Counted from the first letter of the stretch, positions 8,955 through 17,228 are shown. The stretch is DNA of 64,000 nt from Cedecea lapagei (GCF_900635955.1 NZ_LR134201.1:3224001-3288000), one strand, 5' to 3'. Notes: generated by a model from the letters alone, not told the origin. Translations and numbers: made by a program.

Positions 8955-9665
8955 TTAGCGGCGGTTACCGAAGATGCGCAGCAGCATCAGGAACAGGTTA
9001 ATAAAGTCCAGATACAGCGTCAACGCACCGAGAATGGAGTACTTACGCAGCATCTGCGAGTCGCGAGTATCAATCTGCTCGCCGATGTTTTTCAGTTTCT
9101 GAGTATCGTAAGCGGTTAAGCCGACGAACACCACCACGCCGATGTAGGTGATTGCCCACATGAGCGCATCGCTTTTCAGCCAGAAATTAACCAAAGAGGC
9201 GAGAACGATACCGATCAGCGCCATAAAGAGCATATTGCCGAAGCCGCTCAGGTCGCGTTTTGTGGTGTAACCATAGAGGCTCATGGCGCCAAACATCCCG
9301 CCAGCCACTACAAAGGTGCTGGCAATAGAGGAATAGGTGTACACCAGGAAAATGCTCGCCATGGTCAGCCCGGTTAGCGCCGAGTAAAGCATAAACAGCG
9401 ACGTTGCCACGCCAGCGCTAAGCTTGTGCACCATGCCTGAGAGCACAAAGACCAGCCCCAGTTGAACGATAATCAGGCCAAAGAAGGTGATTTTACTCGA
9501 GAAGACAAACTCCATTACCGCCGGGGTATTTGCGGCATACCAGGCAATAAAGGCGGTTAAAAGCAGGCCGCAGGTCATCCAGCCATAGACTTGCGCCATG
9601 AAGGTCTGAAGGCCCGTATTGGCACGCTGCACGATAGTCTCATTGGGACGCGGGAATCGGTCCAT
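8955..9665 (-). CDS. ybhL: Bax inhibitor-1 (BI-1/TMBIM) family membrane protein YbhL
   Basis: Integral inner-membrane protein of the Bax-inhibitor-1 family, related to E. coli YbhL (234 residues) and YccA. Its function is not firmly known; family members elsewhere form pH-sensitive calcium channels. The 236 residues carry seven hydrophobic segments and the family motifs LTAYDTQKLK near residue 188 and a C-terminal LTLYLDFINLFLMLLRIFG. GGAAGC precedes the ATG. It is monocistronic, between ybhQ and the end of the moa operon, all on the minus strand. Confidence 0.93.
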   Translation of the reverse strand: MDRFPRPNETIVQRANTGLQTFMAQVYGWMTCGLLLTAFIAWYAANTPAVMEFVFSSKITFFGLIIVQLGLVFVLSGMVHKLSAGVATSLFMLYSALTGLTMASIFLVYTYSSIASTFVVAGGMFGAMSLYGYTTKRDLSGFGNMLFMALIGIVLASLVNFWLKSDALMWAITYIGVVVFVGLTAYDTQKLKNIGEQIDTRDSQMLRKYSILGALTLYLDFINLFLMLLRIFGNRR

Positions 9666-9755
9666 GATGCTTCCTCTGTGTTGTGAATTTAGCTTCTGAC
9701 GCGAGCGGTTTGGCTCACCCGCTTTAAGATTAACACATCCCGCTGGCCACGTAGC

Positions 9756-10208
9756 CTACCAGCGGTTAGCCGCCTGTTTATCACTGTCTCTCGCTTCGAC
9801 CCAGCGCTCGCCCTCTTCCGTTGCCTCACGCTTCCAGAACGGGGCTCGGGTTTTAAGATAATCCATGATGAACTGAGCGGCTTCAAAAGCTGAGCTACGG
9901 TGTGCGCCCGTCACCCCGACAAAAACAATTTCGTCGCCGGGCCACAGTTCGCCAATACGATGAATTACGGTGACACGCTGAAGCGGCCAGCGGCCTCTGG
10001 CATCAGCCACGATTTCGGCCAGCGCTTTTTCGGTCATCCCCGGGTAGTGTTCGAGCGTCAGAGCGCTAACGCTATCGCCAAGGTTGTGATTCCGTACTTT
10101 GCCGGTGAAGGTCACGACCGCGCCGTCTTCGTCGCACTGCGAAAGCCACTGATACTCTTCGCCGACGTTAAAGTTCTCCCGGCCAACAACAATACGCGTG
10201 CTGTCCAC
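9756..10208 (-). CDS. moaE: Molybdopterin synthase catalytic (large) subunit MoaE
   Basis: With MoaD forms the heterotetramer that inserts two sulfurs into cyclic pyranopterin monophosphate to give molybdopterin. 150 residues, same as E. coli, with the family segments VVTFTGKVRNHN, LEHYPGM, HRIGELWPGD and the active-site stretch APFWKREA containing the catalytic lysine. It begins with GTG 10208, which directly follows the moaD TAA stop (TAAGTG), so re-initiation after moaD would set the MoaD:MoaE ratio. Last gene of moaABCDE. Confidence 0.95.
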   Translation of the reverse strand: MDSTRIVVGRENFNVGEEYQWLSQCDEDGAVVTFTGKVRNHNLGDSVSALTLEHYPGMTEKALAEIVADARGRWPLQRVTVIHRIGELWPGDEIVFVGVTGAHRSSAFEAAQFIMDYLKTRAPFWKREATEEGERWVEARDSDKQAANRW

Positions 10209-10454
10209 TTAGCCCCCTGTTACCGGTGGAAAGAAAGCAACTTCGTCACCTTTCGCCAGCGGATGGTCAAAGCTCACCAGCGTTTGGTTAACCGCCGCCA
10301 GCAGCTTGCCGGGCTCCAGAGCCAGCGCCCAGCGGCTGCCTCTGGTCGCCAATGCCGCACGCAATTGCTCTACGTCGCTGTAGGTTTCATCCAGCGCCAG
10401 GCTGTCGCAGCCGACCAGCTCACGTACCTGAGCAAAAAAAAGAACATTAAGCAT
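10209..10454 (-). CDS. moaD: Molybdopterin synthase sulfur-carrier subunit MoaD
   Basis: Ubiquitin-like carrier whose C-terminal Gly-Gly is turned into a thiocarboxylate by MoeB and a sulfurtransferase, then donates sulfur within MoaE. 81 residues, ending in the diagnostic PPVTGG. ATG 10454 gives the E. coli-like N-terminus MLNVLFFAQVRELVG; a longer frame runs upstream through moaC but is not needed. It overlaps moaC by 8 bases and abuts moaE with no gap. Confidence 0.95.
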   Translation of the reverse strand: MLNVLFFAQVRELVGCDSLALDETYSDVEQLRAALATRGSRWALALEPGKLLAAVNQTLVSFDHPLAKGDEVAFFPPVTGG

Positions 10455-10932
10455 CGCGTTCCACCCTGAAGTCACCGGATTTGCCGCCGCTTTTTTCCAG
10501 CAGGCGCACCGGGCCAATAACCATGTCTTTTTGTACCGCTTTGCACATGTCATAGATGGTCAGAGCCGCCACAGAGGCCGCCGTAAGGGCCTCCATCTCC
10601 ACGCCGGTTTTACCGGTCAGGCGGCACAGCGACTCAATACGAACGCGGCTGTGTTCACCCTGCGCCTCCAGCTGCACTTCTACTTTGCTCAGCAGCAGCG
10701 GATGGCACAGCGGGATCAGTTCCCAGGTGCGTTTCGCGGCCTGAATACCCGCGATACGCGCCGTGGCGAAGACATCACCTTTATGGTGGCTGCCGTCAAC
10801 GATCATCGCCAGGGTTTCCGGCTTCATGGTAATAAAGGCTTCCGCCCGGGCTTCGCGTACCGTTTCAGCTTTGGCGGATACGTCCACCATATGCGCTTCT
10901 CCGGCGGCGTTAATGTGGGTCAGTTGCGACAT
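10447..10932 (-). CDS. moaC: Cyclic pyranopterin monophosphate synthase MoaC
   Basis: Converts the MoaA product 3',8-cyclo-dihydro-GTP into cyclic pyranopterin monophosphate, the second step of molybdenum cofactor synthesis. 161 residues, as in E. coli. The active-site segments DGSHHKGDV at about 46-54 and LLEKSGGKSGDFRVE at the C-terminus are present, along with IPLCHPL. It sits 3 bases after moaB and overlaps moaD by 8 bases. Confidence 0.95.
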   Translation of the reverse strand: MSQLTHINAAGEAHMVDVSAKAETVREARAEAFITMKPETLAMIVDGSHHKGDVFATARIAGIQAAKRTWELIPLCHPLLLSKVEVQLEAQGEHSRVRIESLCRLTGKTGVEMEALTAASVAALTIYDMCKAVQKDMVIGPVRLLEKSGGKSGDFRVERDA

Positions 10933-10935
10933 AGC

Positions 10936-11448
10936 TTATTTCTTAAGGTGTGGGTGGAAATTGCAGGGGCGCTGACGGGCATCCAGCTGAGGCTGAATAA
11001 TATTTTCCCAGGCAGTGCGGCAAGCTTTGGTTGAGCCAGGCATGGCGAAAATCAACGTTTTGTTGGCCAGGCCCGCCACGGCGCGAGACTGCAGCGTAGA
11101 GGTGCCAATTTCTTCAAACGAGAGCATGCGAAACAGCTCGCCAAAACCTTCGACCTCGCGGTCAAACAGCGGAAGCAGCGCCTCTGGCGTCTGATCGCCG
11201 TCCGTAAACCCGGTGCCGCCGCTGATCAGTACAACCTGAATCTGCTCATCGGCAATCCACTGCGACACCGCCGCACGGATGGCATAGCGGTTTTCTTTGA
11301 CGATGGCTTTATCCACCACCAGGTGCCCCGCTTCCGTGGCAACCTCACGCAGATAGTGCCCTGAGGTGTCATCTTCTTCACCACGACGGCTGGAAACCGT
11401 CAAAATAGCAATACTTGCCGGGATAAACTCTGCGCTTACCTGACTCAT
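10936..11448 (-). CDS. moaB: Molybdopterin adenylyltransferase-like protein MoaB
   Basis: MogA/MoaB-fold protein of the moa operon. In archaea the orthologue adenylylates molybdopterin; in E. coli MogA does this and the exact role of MoaB is unclear. 170 residues with the MPT-binding loop ISGGTGFTDGDQTPEAL near 90 and the FAMPGS loop near 143. AAGGAGAATATCG precedes the ATG. Located between moaA and moaC, as in E. coli. Confidence 0.93.
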   Translation of the reverse strand: MSQVSAEFIPASIAILTVSSRRGEEDDTSGHYLREVATEAGHLVVDKAIVKENRYAIRAAVSQWIADEQIQVVLISGGTGFTDGDQTPEALLPLFDREVEGFGELFRMLSFEEIGTSTLQSRAVAGLANKTLIFAMPGSTKACRTAWENIIQPQLDARQRPCNFHPHLKK

Positions 11449-11472
11449 CGATATTCTCCTTGTGGGCAGGCT

Positions 11473-12459
11473 TCAGCCGCCGATATACGACAGATTTTGG
11501 GTGATGCCGGTGTTACCGTCATGCAGGAAATGGGTTTGCTTTTTCTGCGCCAGCGCGGAGGCGATTCGCCCCTCCAGCTCGCCTTGCTGAGCGTCATCCG
11601 CCAGCAGATCGCGGAGCGCTATTCCCTGTTCGCCAAAAAGGCACAGATGCAGGTTGCCGACGGCAGAGACGCGCAGCCGGTTGCAGCTGGCGCAAAAATC
11701 TTTTTCGTACGGCATGATGAGCCCGATTTCCCCTTCGTAGTCGGGGTGGCAGAAGACCTGTGCAGGGCCATCGCTCCGCTGACGCAGCTGGTGAACCCAG
11801 CCGCGCTCAAGCAGTTGGTCGCGAATGATTTTGCCGGAGATATGGTGTTTGCGGAACAGCGTACCGCCGTCGCCGGTCTCCATCAGCTCGATAAAACGAA
11901 GCTGAATAGGACGAGGTTTGATCCAGGCGAGGAAGGTCTCCAGCTGGTTGTGATTCACATCACGCATCAGCACGGTGTTGACCTTCACGCGCTCAAAACC
12001 GGCGTTAAAAGCGGCATCAATCCCCTCCATGACCTGACGGAATTTATCCTGGCCGGTGATGGCATGAAACTGGCGGGCATCGAGGCTATCGACGCTAACG
12101 TTGAGGGCTGTCAGCCCTGCATCGCGCCACGCTTCAACATCTCTGGCCAGCCGATAGCCGTTGGTGGTGACGGCAAGCTGGCGAATAGAGGGGTTTTCAC
12201 GCACCGCGGCGATGATGTCGGTAAAGTCGCGGCGCAGAGAGGGTTCCCCGCCGGTCAGGCGTACCTTTTCCGTCCCCAGGGCCGCAAAAGCTCGGGTGAC
12301 ACGGCGGATTTCATCGACGTTGAGGAAGCTTTTATTGGCCACGCCGTGGGGTTTGTAGCCATCAGGCAGGCAATAACTGCAGCGAAAGTTGCAGACGTCG
12401 GTAATTGATAAGCGCAAGTAATAGAACTTACGCGCAAAAGCATCGGTAAGCTGGGACAC
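11473..12459 (-). CDS. moaA: GTP 3',8-cyclase MoaA (radical SAM)
   Basis: First enzyme of molybdenum cofactor synthesis; uses S-adenosylmethionine and two 4Fe-4S clusters to cyclise GTP. The N-terminal radical-SAM motif CNFRCSYC, the RLTGGEPSLR segment, the C-terminal cluster CASCNRLRVS...CLFG and the C-terminal GG are all present. I place the start at GTG 12459 (VSQLTDAFARKFYYL), giving 328 residues against 329 in E. coli and a GGAAAGG ribosome site eight bases upstream. In-frame ATGs at 12495 and 12507 fall inside the riboswitch and are probably not used. Control is by the riboswitch and ModE site upstream. Confidence 0.93.
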   Translation of the reverse strand: MSQLTDAFARKFYYLRLSITDVCNFRCSYCLPDGYKPHGVANKSFLNVDEIRRVTRAFAALGTEKVRLTGGEPSLRRDFTDIIAAVRENPSIRQLAVTTNGYRLARDVEAWRDAGLTALNVSVDSLDARQFHAITGQDKFRQVMEGIDAAFNAGFERVKVNTVLMRDVNHNQLETFLAWIKPRPIQLRFIELMETGDGGTLFRKHHISGKIIRDQLLERGWVHQLRQRSDGPAQVFCHPDYEGEIGLIMPYEKDFCASCNRLRVSAVGNLHLCLFGEQGIALRDLLADDAQQGELEGRIASALAQKKQTHFLHDGNTGITQNLSYIGG

Positions 12460-12477
12460 TGAGTACACCTTTCCAAA

Positions 12478-12598
12478 TACGGGAGATGCAGTCATTTCTT
12501 CCTGCACCCTGGCAACCTCACGGGCTGCGGCCAGGGCACCTTATCTTACGACTTAGGCACCAGGGCTTGAGTGTGTGTTACTGGGATAGTAGCGCGAC
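12478..12598 (-). promoter_or_regulatory. Moco riboswitch (moaA leader)
   Basis: The minus-strand leader of moaA contains paired segments typical of the Moco RNA motif: GTGCCCTGGC around 12529-12540 pairs with GCCAGGGTGC around 12504-12514, enclosing CGCAGCCCGTGAGGTT, followed by AAATGACTGCATCTCCC. E. coli moaA has a molybdenum/tungsten-cofactor-sensing riboswitch with the same core in the same place; it lowers moa translation when cofactor is plentiful. The recognition is by remembered sequence and position; folding was not computed. Confidence 0.8.
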
Positions 12599-12624
12599 AT
12601 GCTGCTCCGCGCCATATCAGTTTT

Positions 12625-12648
12625 CGCTATATAAATCCATACATAACG
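12625..12648. promoter_or_regulatory. ModE-binding site upstream of moaA
   Basis: CGCTATATA-AATCCA-TACATAACG matches the ModE palindrome (CGNTATATA-N6-TANATAACG). ModE-molybdate activates moaABCDE in E. coli from a site upstream of the promoter, as here. A matching site lies before modA at 29584-29607. Confidence 0.85.
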
Positions 12649-12793
12649 AGATTATTGCTTAATTTCGCTACAGAGTACTTAAAAAGATAACTTTTACCTT
12701 GATATGCATCATTATCCGCAGAGCAAGAATCGTCTTTTTAGCGCTTTTACGCTACCTTAAGCGCCTGTATGCCTCTTAAGGATTATCTTTTCT

Positions 12794-13702
12794 ATGCGTA
12801 ATCGCACGCTTGCAGATCTTGATCGGGTAGTCGCGCTGGGCGGTGGCCACGGTCTCGGTCGCGTCATGTCATCGCTCTCTTCCCTGGGTTCACGTTTGAC
12901 CGGCATCGTAACCACAACCGACAACGGCGGTTCAACCGGGCGTATTCGGCGTTCGGAAGGCGGTATTGCCTGGGGAGATATGCGTAACTGCCTGAATCAG
13001 TTGATCACCGAACCGAGCGTGGCATCAACTATGTTTGAGTACCGTTTTAGCGGTAACGGCGAACTTTCAGGTCATAACCTCGGAAACCTGATGTTAAAGG
13101 CGCTGGATCACCTTAGCGTGCGCCCTCTCGAAGCAATAAATTTAATTCGCAACCTGCTTAAAGTGGATGCGCAGCTGATCCCTATGTCAGAACACCCGGT
13201 CGATTTAATGGCGACCGACGACGAGGGCAATACCGTTTACGGCGAAGTGAGTATCGACCAGCTGCTTAACCCGCCGCAGGATCTGGCGGTTTATCCCAAA
13301 GCGCCGGCTACCCGAGAAGCCCTTGAGGCCATCGCTGAGGCCGATTTGATCCTGATTGGCCCCGGGAGTTTTTATACCAGCCTGATGCCCATCCTGCTGC
13401 TCCAGGAGATGGATCAGGCGCTGCGCCGTACGCCGGCCCCGATGGTGTACATCGGAAACCTGGGTAAAGAGCTCAGCCCCGCAGCGGCAAGTCTTTCACT
13501 GCGTCAAAAGCTTGAGCTGATGGAACAACATATAGGTAAACGTGTTGTGGATGCCGTGGTGGTTGGCCCCCAGGTCGACGTCAGCGAAGTCAACGACAGG
13601 CTGGTGATTCAGCAGCCGCTGGAGGCCAGTGATATTCGATACCGCCATGACCGCCAGCTGCTGCGGGCTGCGTTAGAAGAAGCCGTACAGCGGCTCGGGT
13701 AA
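12794..13702 (+). CDS. ybhK: YvcK/YbhK family protein (gluconeogenesis factor family)
   Basis: Cytoplasmic protein of the YvcK family; Bacillus YvcK binds UDP-sugars and is needed for growth on gluconeogenic substrates and for cell shape. The role in enterobacteria is not defined. 302 residues, as in E. coli YbhK. Family motifs: VVALGGGHGLGRVM at 12-25, TDNGGSTGRIRR near 43-54, NCLNQL, and GPGSFYTSLMPILL near 191. ATG 12794 follows AAGGATTATCTTTTCT. Divergent from moaA, convergent with uvrB. Confidence 0.93.
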   Translation: MRNRTLADLDRVVALGGGHGLGRVMSSLSSLGSRLTGIVTTTDNGGSTGRIRRSEGGIAWGDMRNCLNQLITEPSVASTMFEYRFSGNGELSGHNLGNLMLKALDHLSVRPLEAINLIRNLLKVDAQLIPMSEHPVDLMATDDEGNTVYGEVSIDQLLNPPQDLAVYPKAPATREALEAIAEADLILIGPGSFYTSLMPILLLQEMDQALRRTPAPMVYIGNLGKELSPAAASLSLRQKLELMEQHIGKRVVDAVVVGPQVDVSEVNDRLVIQQPLEASDIRYRHDRQLLRAALEEAVQRLG

Positions 13703-13712
13703 ATCTCGCAGA

Positions 13713-15728
13713 TTATGAAGCGGCGATAAACAGTTCGCGCAGCTTGTGGAGCTGGTCGCGGATCTGCGCCGCCTCCTCAAACTCCAGATTCTGCGCGTGC
13801 TCGAGCATCTTCGCTTCAAGCTGGTGTATTTTCTGCTGCAGCGCTTTCGGCGTCATCACGATTTCATCGTCTTCAATCACGCTGCGCGCTTTAGTTTTGA
13901 CCCGCCCTTTGGTTTTCGCCATGCCCTCGCCAAGCTGCAGAACGTCCACCACACGCTTATTAAGGCCCTGCGGGGTAATACCGTTTTCTTCGTTGTAACG
14001 CTGCTGTTTCTCACGACGGCGCTCGGTTTCGCCAATTGCTTTGGCCATCGACGGCGTAATTTTATCGCCATAGAGAATGGCTTTACCGTTGACGTTACGC
14101 GCTGCACGCCCAATTGTCTGGATAAGCGAACGTTCGGAACGTAGGAAGCCTTCCTTGTCTGCATCCAGAATCGCTACCAGCGACACTTCAGGCATATCGA
14201 GCCCTTCGCGCAGCAGGTTTATCCCTACCAGCACGTCAAACTCCCCGAGGCGCAAGTCACGGATAATCTCCATACGTTCTACGGTGTCGATATCCGAATG
14301 GAGATAACGAACACGTTCGCCGTGCTCCTCGAGGTATTCGGTCAGATCTTCCGCCATACGCTTCGTCAGTGTGGTCACCAGCACGCGTTCGTTGATGGCC
14401 ACGCGCTTACGGATTTCCGAGAGCAGATCGTCCACCTGAGTTCCCACCGGGCGTACTTCAATCACCGGATCGAGCAGGCCGGTAGGACGAACAACCTGAT
14501 CAACAATATCCTCGCCGGATTTCTCAAGTTCGTAGTTACCGGGCGTAGCGGAGACGTAGATAGTCTGCGGGGCAAGCGCTTCGAATTCTTCAAATTTTAG
14601 CGGACGGTTGTCCAGCGCTGACGGCAGGCGGAAACCATACTCCACCAGCGTCTCTTTGCGCGCGCGGTCACCACGATACATGCCGCCAATTTGAGGAATG
14701 GTGACGTGGGACTCATCCACCACCAGCAGGCCATCAGCGGGAAGGTAGTCAAAGAGCGTTGGCGGCGGCTCTCCGGGACCACGCCCGGAGAGATAGCGTG
14801 AGTAGTTTTCAATCCCCGAGCAGTAGCCCAATTCGTTCATCATCTCGAGATCAAACTGGGTACGCTGGGCAATGCGCTGTTCTTCCAGCAGTTTATTATT
14901 CGCCAGCAGGAATTTACGACGATCGGCCAGCTCCACCTTGATGTCTTCCATCGCCTGCACAATACGCTCACGCGGCGTGACGTAGTGCGACTTAGGGTAG
15001 ATGGTGAAACGCTGAATGGTTTGATCGATCTGTCCGGTAAGCGGATCAAACAACGACAGCCTTTCGACCTCTTCGTCGAACAGCTCCACGCGAAGCGCGA
15101 GGTCGTCGGACTCTGCCGGGAAGATATCCACCACCTCACCACGTACGCGGAAAGTCCCTCGCTGGAATGCCTGATCGTTTCGCGTGTATTGCAGCTCGGT
15201 CAAGCGTCGCAGGATCGCACGCTGGTCAATGATCATGCCCTTCGTCAGGTGCAGCATCATCTTCAGGTATAAATCCGGGTCACCCAGGCCGTAGATAGCC
15301 GATACCGAGGCCACCACGATAACGTCACGGCGTTCAAGCAGCGCTTTCGTCGCCGACAGGCGCATCTGCTCGATGTGTTCGTTGACCGAGGCGTCCTTTT
15401 CGATAAAGGTGTCCGAGCTTGGAACATAAGCTTCAGGCTGATAGTAGTCGTAGTAGGAGACAAAAAACTCCACCGCGTTATCCGGGAAAAACTCTTTCAT
15501 CTCCCCGTAAAGCTGCGCCGCCAGCGTTTTATTCGGTGCCAGTACCATGGTCGGACGCTGGAGGTCAGCAATCACGTTTGCCACGGTGAAGGTTTTACCG
15601 GACCCCGTCACGCCCAGCAGCGTCTGGTGCGCCAGTCCGTTTTCAAGCCCATCTTTCAGGCGAAGAATGGCTTCAGGCTGGTCGCCAGAAGGCTTAAATG
15701 CAGAATTCAGTTTGAACGCTTTACTCAT
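13713..15728 (-). CDS. uvrB: Excinuclease ABC subunit UvrB
   Basis: Damage-verifying helicase-like subunit of nucleotide excision repair; loaded by UvrA, it recruits UvrC for incision. Walker A GVTGSGKT at 39-46, the beta-hairpin region YYDYYQPEAYVP near 92-104, the DEXX-like VVDESH, helicase motif QTIGRAARN, and a C-terminal UVR domain that binds UvrC. ATG 15728 gives 671 residues (E. coli 673); a longer frame to 15818 would run across the LexA box. SOS-controlled (LexA box 15804-15823). Confidence 0.96.
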   Translation of the reverse strand: MSKAFKLNSAFKPSGDQPEAILRLKDGLENGLAHQTLLGVTGSGKTFTVANVIADLQRPTMVLAPNKTLAAQLYGEMKEFFPDNAVEFFVSYYDYYQPEAYVPSSDTFIEKDASVNEHIEQMRLSATKALLERRDVIVVASVSAIYGLGDPDLYLKMMLHLTKGMIIDQRAILRRLTELQYTRNDQAFQRGTFRVRGEVVDIFPAESDDLALRVELFDEEVERLSLFDPLTGQIDQTIQRFTIYPKSHYVTPRERIVQAMEDIKVELADRRKFLLANNKLLEEQRIAQRTQFDLEMMNELGYCSGIENYSRYLSGRGPGEPPPTLFDYLPADGLLVVDESHVTIPQIGGMYRGDRARKETLVEYGFRLPSALDNRPLKFEEFEALAPQTIYVSATPGNYELEKSGEDIVDQVVRPTGLLDPVIEVRPVGTQVDDLLSEIRKRVAINERVLVTTLTKRMAEDLTEYLEEHGERVRYLHSDIDTVERMEIIRDLRLGEFDVLVGINLLREGLDMPEVSLVAILDADKEGFLRSERSLIQTIGRAARNVNGKAILYGDKITPSMAKAIGETERRREKQQRYNEENGITPQGLNKRVVDVLQLGEGMAKTKGRVKTKARSVIEDDEIVMTPKALQQKIHQLEAKMLEHAQNLEFEEAAQIRDQLHKLRELFIAAS

Positions 15729-15803
15729 GAACGGGCTACCTGATGAAGAAACGAGCGGGCCGGAGAGTAATTTTACCCGGCAACGCGATTTTTGCCAGTA
15801 GAA

Positions 15804-15823
15804 AACTGTATAAAACACCAGTT
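15804..15823 (-). promoter_or_regulatory. LexA (SOS) box of uvrB
   Basis: On the minus strand AACTGGTGTTTTATACAGTT fits the SOS-box pattern CTG-N10-CAG with an AT-rich middle, 76 bases upstream of the uvrB start. The E. coli uvrB box is at the same place with very similar bases. Confidence 0.85.
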
Positions 15824-16345
15824 CCTCTTTTTAGCACGCCTGCTAACGGCCGCATTTTGCCATTTTGTTTGCCCACAATTTCACCCTTTGCCAGTCAAAT
15901 CTCCAGCCACCAGCGGTTATCCCCAAATTTTTTCGGCTTTTAACATTTGTCAAGGGAGGTCAGTGAGCCTCAGGCCCTTTGTTTGACACTTTTATTGCAG
16001 CAGTTGATTTTATTTAAAGCATTGAATTTAAATAGATATTTCACAAAGACCGGTTTCGCGTCAATTTGCCCGCAGGCCGCGCCCGCTCTCGCTTTCGTTA
16101 AGTTTTCTAACTCTAATACACAAGGTTATCCACAGGAATAGTGGATAACTGCTGCCAGCCCTTTTGGCTAGCCACTCAGAAAAAACCCCAAACTTTCTGT
16201 GTCGGGGGCGAAAAAAAAATTTCACTAATTTTTTTGCTTTTATTCATGCGATTTCGCTATACCCGGCCACCTTGAGCAAGATCCCGAAATCGAGATATAT
16301 CCTGAGCTTAAAAGGCCTTTTATTGCACCAAACTCGCCCCTGCCG
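15824..16345. other. Long uvrB-upstream intergenic region with DnaA-box-like sites
   Basis: About 500 bases without a convincing gene. It holds three DnaA-box-like 9-mers: TTATCCCCA at 15917-15925, TTATCCACA (perfect consensus) at 16126-16134, and an inverted copy ending GTGGATAA at 16148. The last two form an inverted repeat, TTATCCAC-N7-GTGGATAA, at 16126-16148. A DnaA-binding site upstream of uvrB is known in E. coli. Short A/T runs near 16190-16230 are not otherwise explained. Confidence 0.55.
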
Positions 16346-16360
16346 GCACCGGCCAGGTGC
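16346..16360. promoter_or_regulatory. NtrC-type enhancer site
   Basis: GCACC-GGCCA-GGTGC matches the NtrC (NRI) consensus GCACY-N5-GGTGC exactly. It lies about 98 bases upstream of the sigma-54 promoter at 16458, the usual enhancer spacing. Binding by NtrC is inferred from the match and context. Confidence 0.65.
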
Positions 16361-16457
16361 AGCGAAGCGCCGGACGGTACTCTCCCTCCCCGCCGACCGG
16401 AGACAAAACTCAGTTTTGTCCTGGATAGCGTGATGTTTACAGGTGTTATCACCAAGC

Positions 16458-16473
16458 TGGCAAGCTAATTGCA
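16458..16473 (+). promoter_or_regulatory. Sigma-54 promoter of the UrtE-like gene
   Basis: TGGCAAGCTAATTGCA fits the RpoN consensus TGGCACG-N4-TTGCA with one mismatch; the -24 GG and -12 GC are at the required spacing. It is 45 bases before the ATG at 16518. With the NtrC-type site upstream this suggests induction under nitrogen limitation. Confidence 0.7.
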
Positions 16474-16517
16474 GCATATCAACAGGGAAAGCCTCCCCCC
16501 AACCAAGGAGATGAACC

Positions 16518-17228
16518 ATGCTGAGCTTACGCGCTGTGAATCAGTTCTACGGTGACAATCATATATTGTGGAATCTCGACCTGGAGCTGACGCCTGGCGA
16601 ATGCACCTGCGTGATGGGCGCGCCCGGGCAGGGAAAAACCACTCTGGTAAACTGCATTACCGGCTACCTGCCCGTGCAAAGCGGCAGCATGCTTTGGCAA
16701 CAGGCGGGATTGCCCCCGGAAGAGCTGGTCAATAAGCCCGTTGAGCGCCGCACGGCCCTCGGCATCGGCTACGTTCCGCAGGACAGACGCATTTTTTCCC
16801 AGCTTAGCGTCGAGGAAAACCTGCAGATAGCAATGATGGCGGGTTTTAAGGCTCCCCGCGCCATCCCTGCGCTTATCTATGACCTTTTTCCTGAGCTGTA
16901 CGGCCTGCGGCAGATGAAAAGCGGCGAACTCCACGCGGATATGCAGCAGCAGCTCGCACTCGCCAGAGCGCTGGTTTTACAGCCTAAGCTGCTGATACTG
17001 GATGAGCCCACCCTCGGCGGTGGCCAGCGCCTGATCGCTGAAATGGGCAATCTTATTCGTCGCCTGAACCGTGACTTAGGCCTTACCATTCTGCTGGTTG
17101 AGCAGCGGCTGTCGTTTATACGCCGGGTTGCAGACAGGTTTTGCCTGCTCCACAAGGGCAGGAATGTTGCTCAGGGAAACGTCTCTCAGCTGGATGATAG
17201 CCTGGTGGCGGGCTGGCTCGAGCCTTGA
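16518..17228 (+). CDS. Isolated UrtE-like (branched-chain amino acid/urea type) ABC ATPase
   Basis: ATP-binding subunit resembling UrtE of urea ABC transporters and LivF. 236 residues. Walker A is GAPGQGKTT at 34-42, Q-loop YVPQDRRIF near 85-93, Walker B LLILDEPTLG near 158-167 with its catalytic glutamate, and LVEQ in place of an H-loop, as in UrtE. The ABC signature is degenerate: ELHADMQQQLALARA at 137-151 where UrtE has LSGGQQQQLA. No permease (UrtB/C), partner ATPase (UrtD) or binding protein (UrtA) is nearby. AAGGAG precedes the ATG. The sigma-54 promoter and NtrC-type site argue it is expressed; it may be a remnant of a urt operon or may serve a distant transporter. Confidence 0.8.
   Translation: MLSLRAVNQFYGDNHILWNLDLELTPGECTCVMGAPGQGKTTLVNCITGYLPVQSGSMLWQQAGLPPEELVNKPVERRTALGIGYVPQDRRIFSQLSVEENLQIAMMAGFKAPRAIPALIYDLFPELYGLRQMKSGELHADMQQQLALARALVLQPKLLILDEPTLGGGQRLIAEMGNLIRRLNRDLGLTILLVEQRLSFIRRVADRFCLLHKGRNVAQGNVSQLDDSLVAGWLEP

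Noticed and set aside
16164..16433. 89-codon frame upstream of the UrtE-like gene
   Set aside because: Crosses the NtrC-type site and low-complexity A tracts; no ribosome site.
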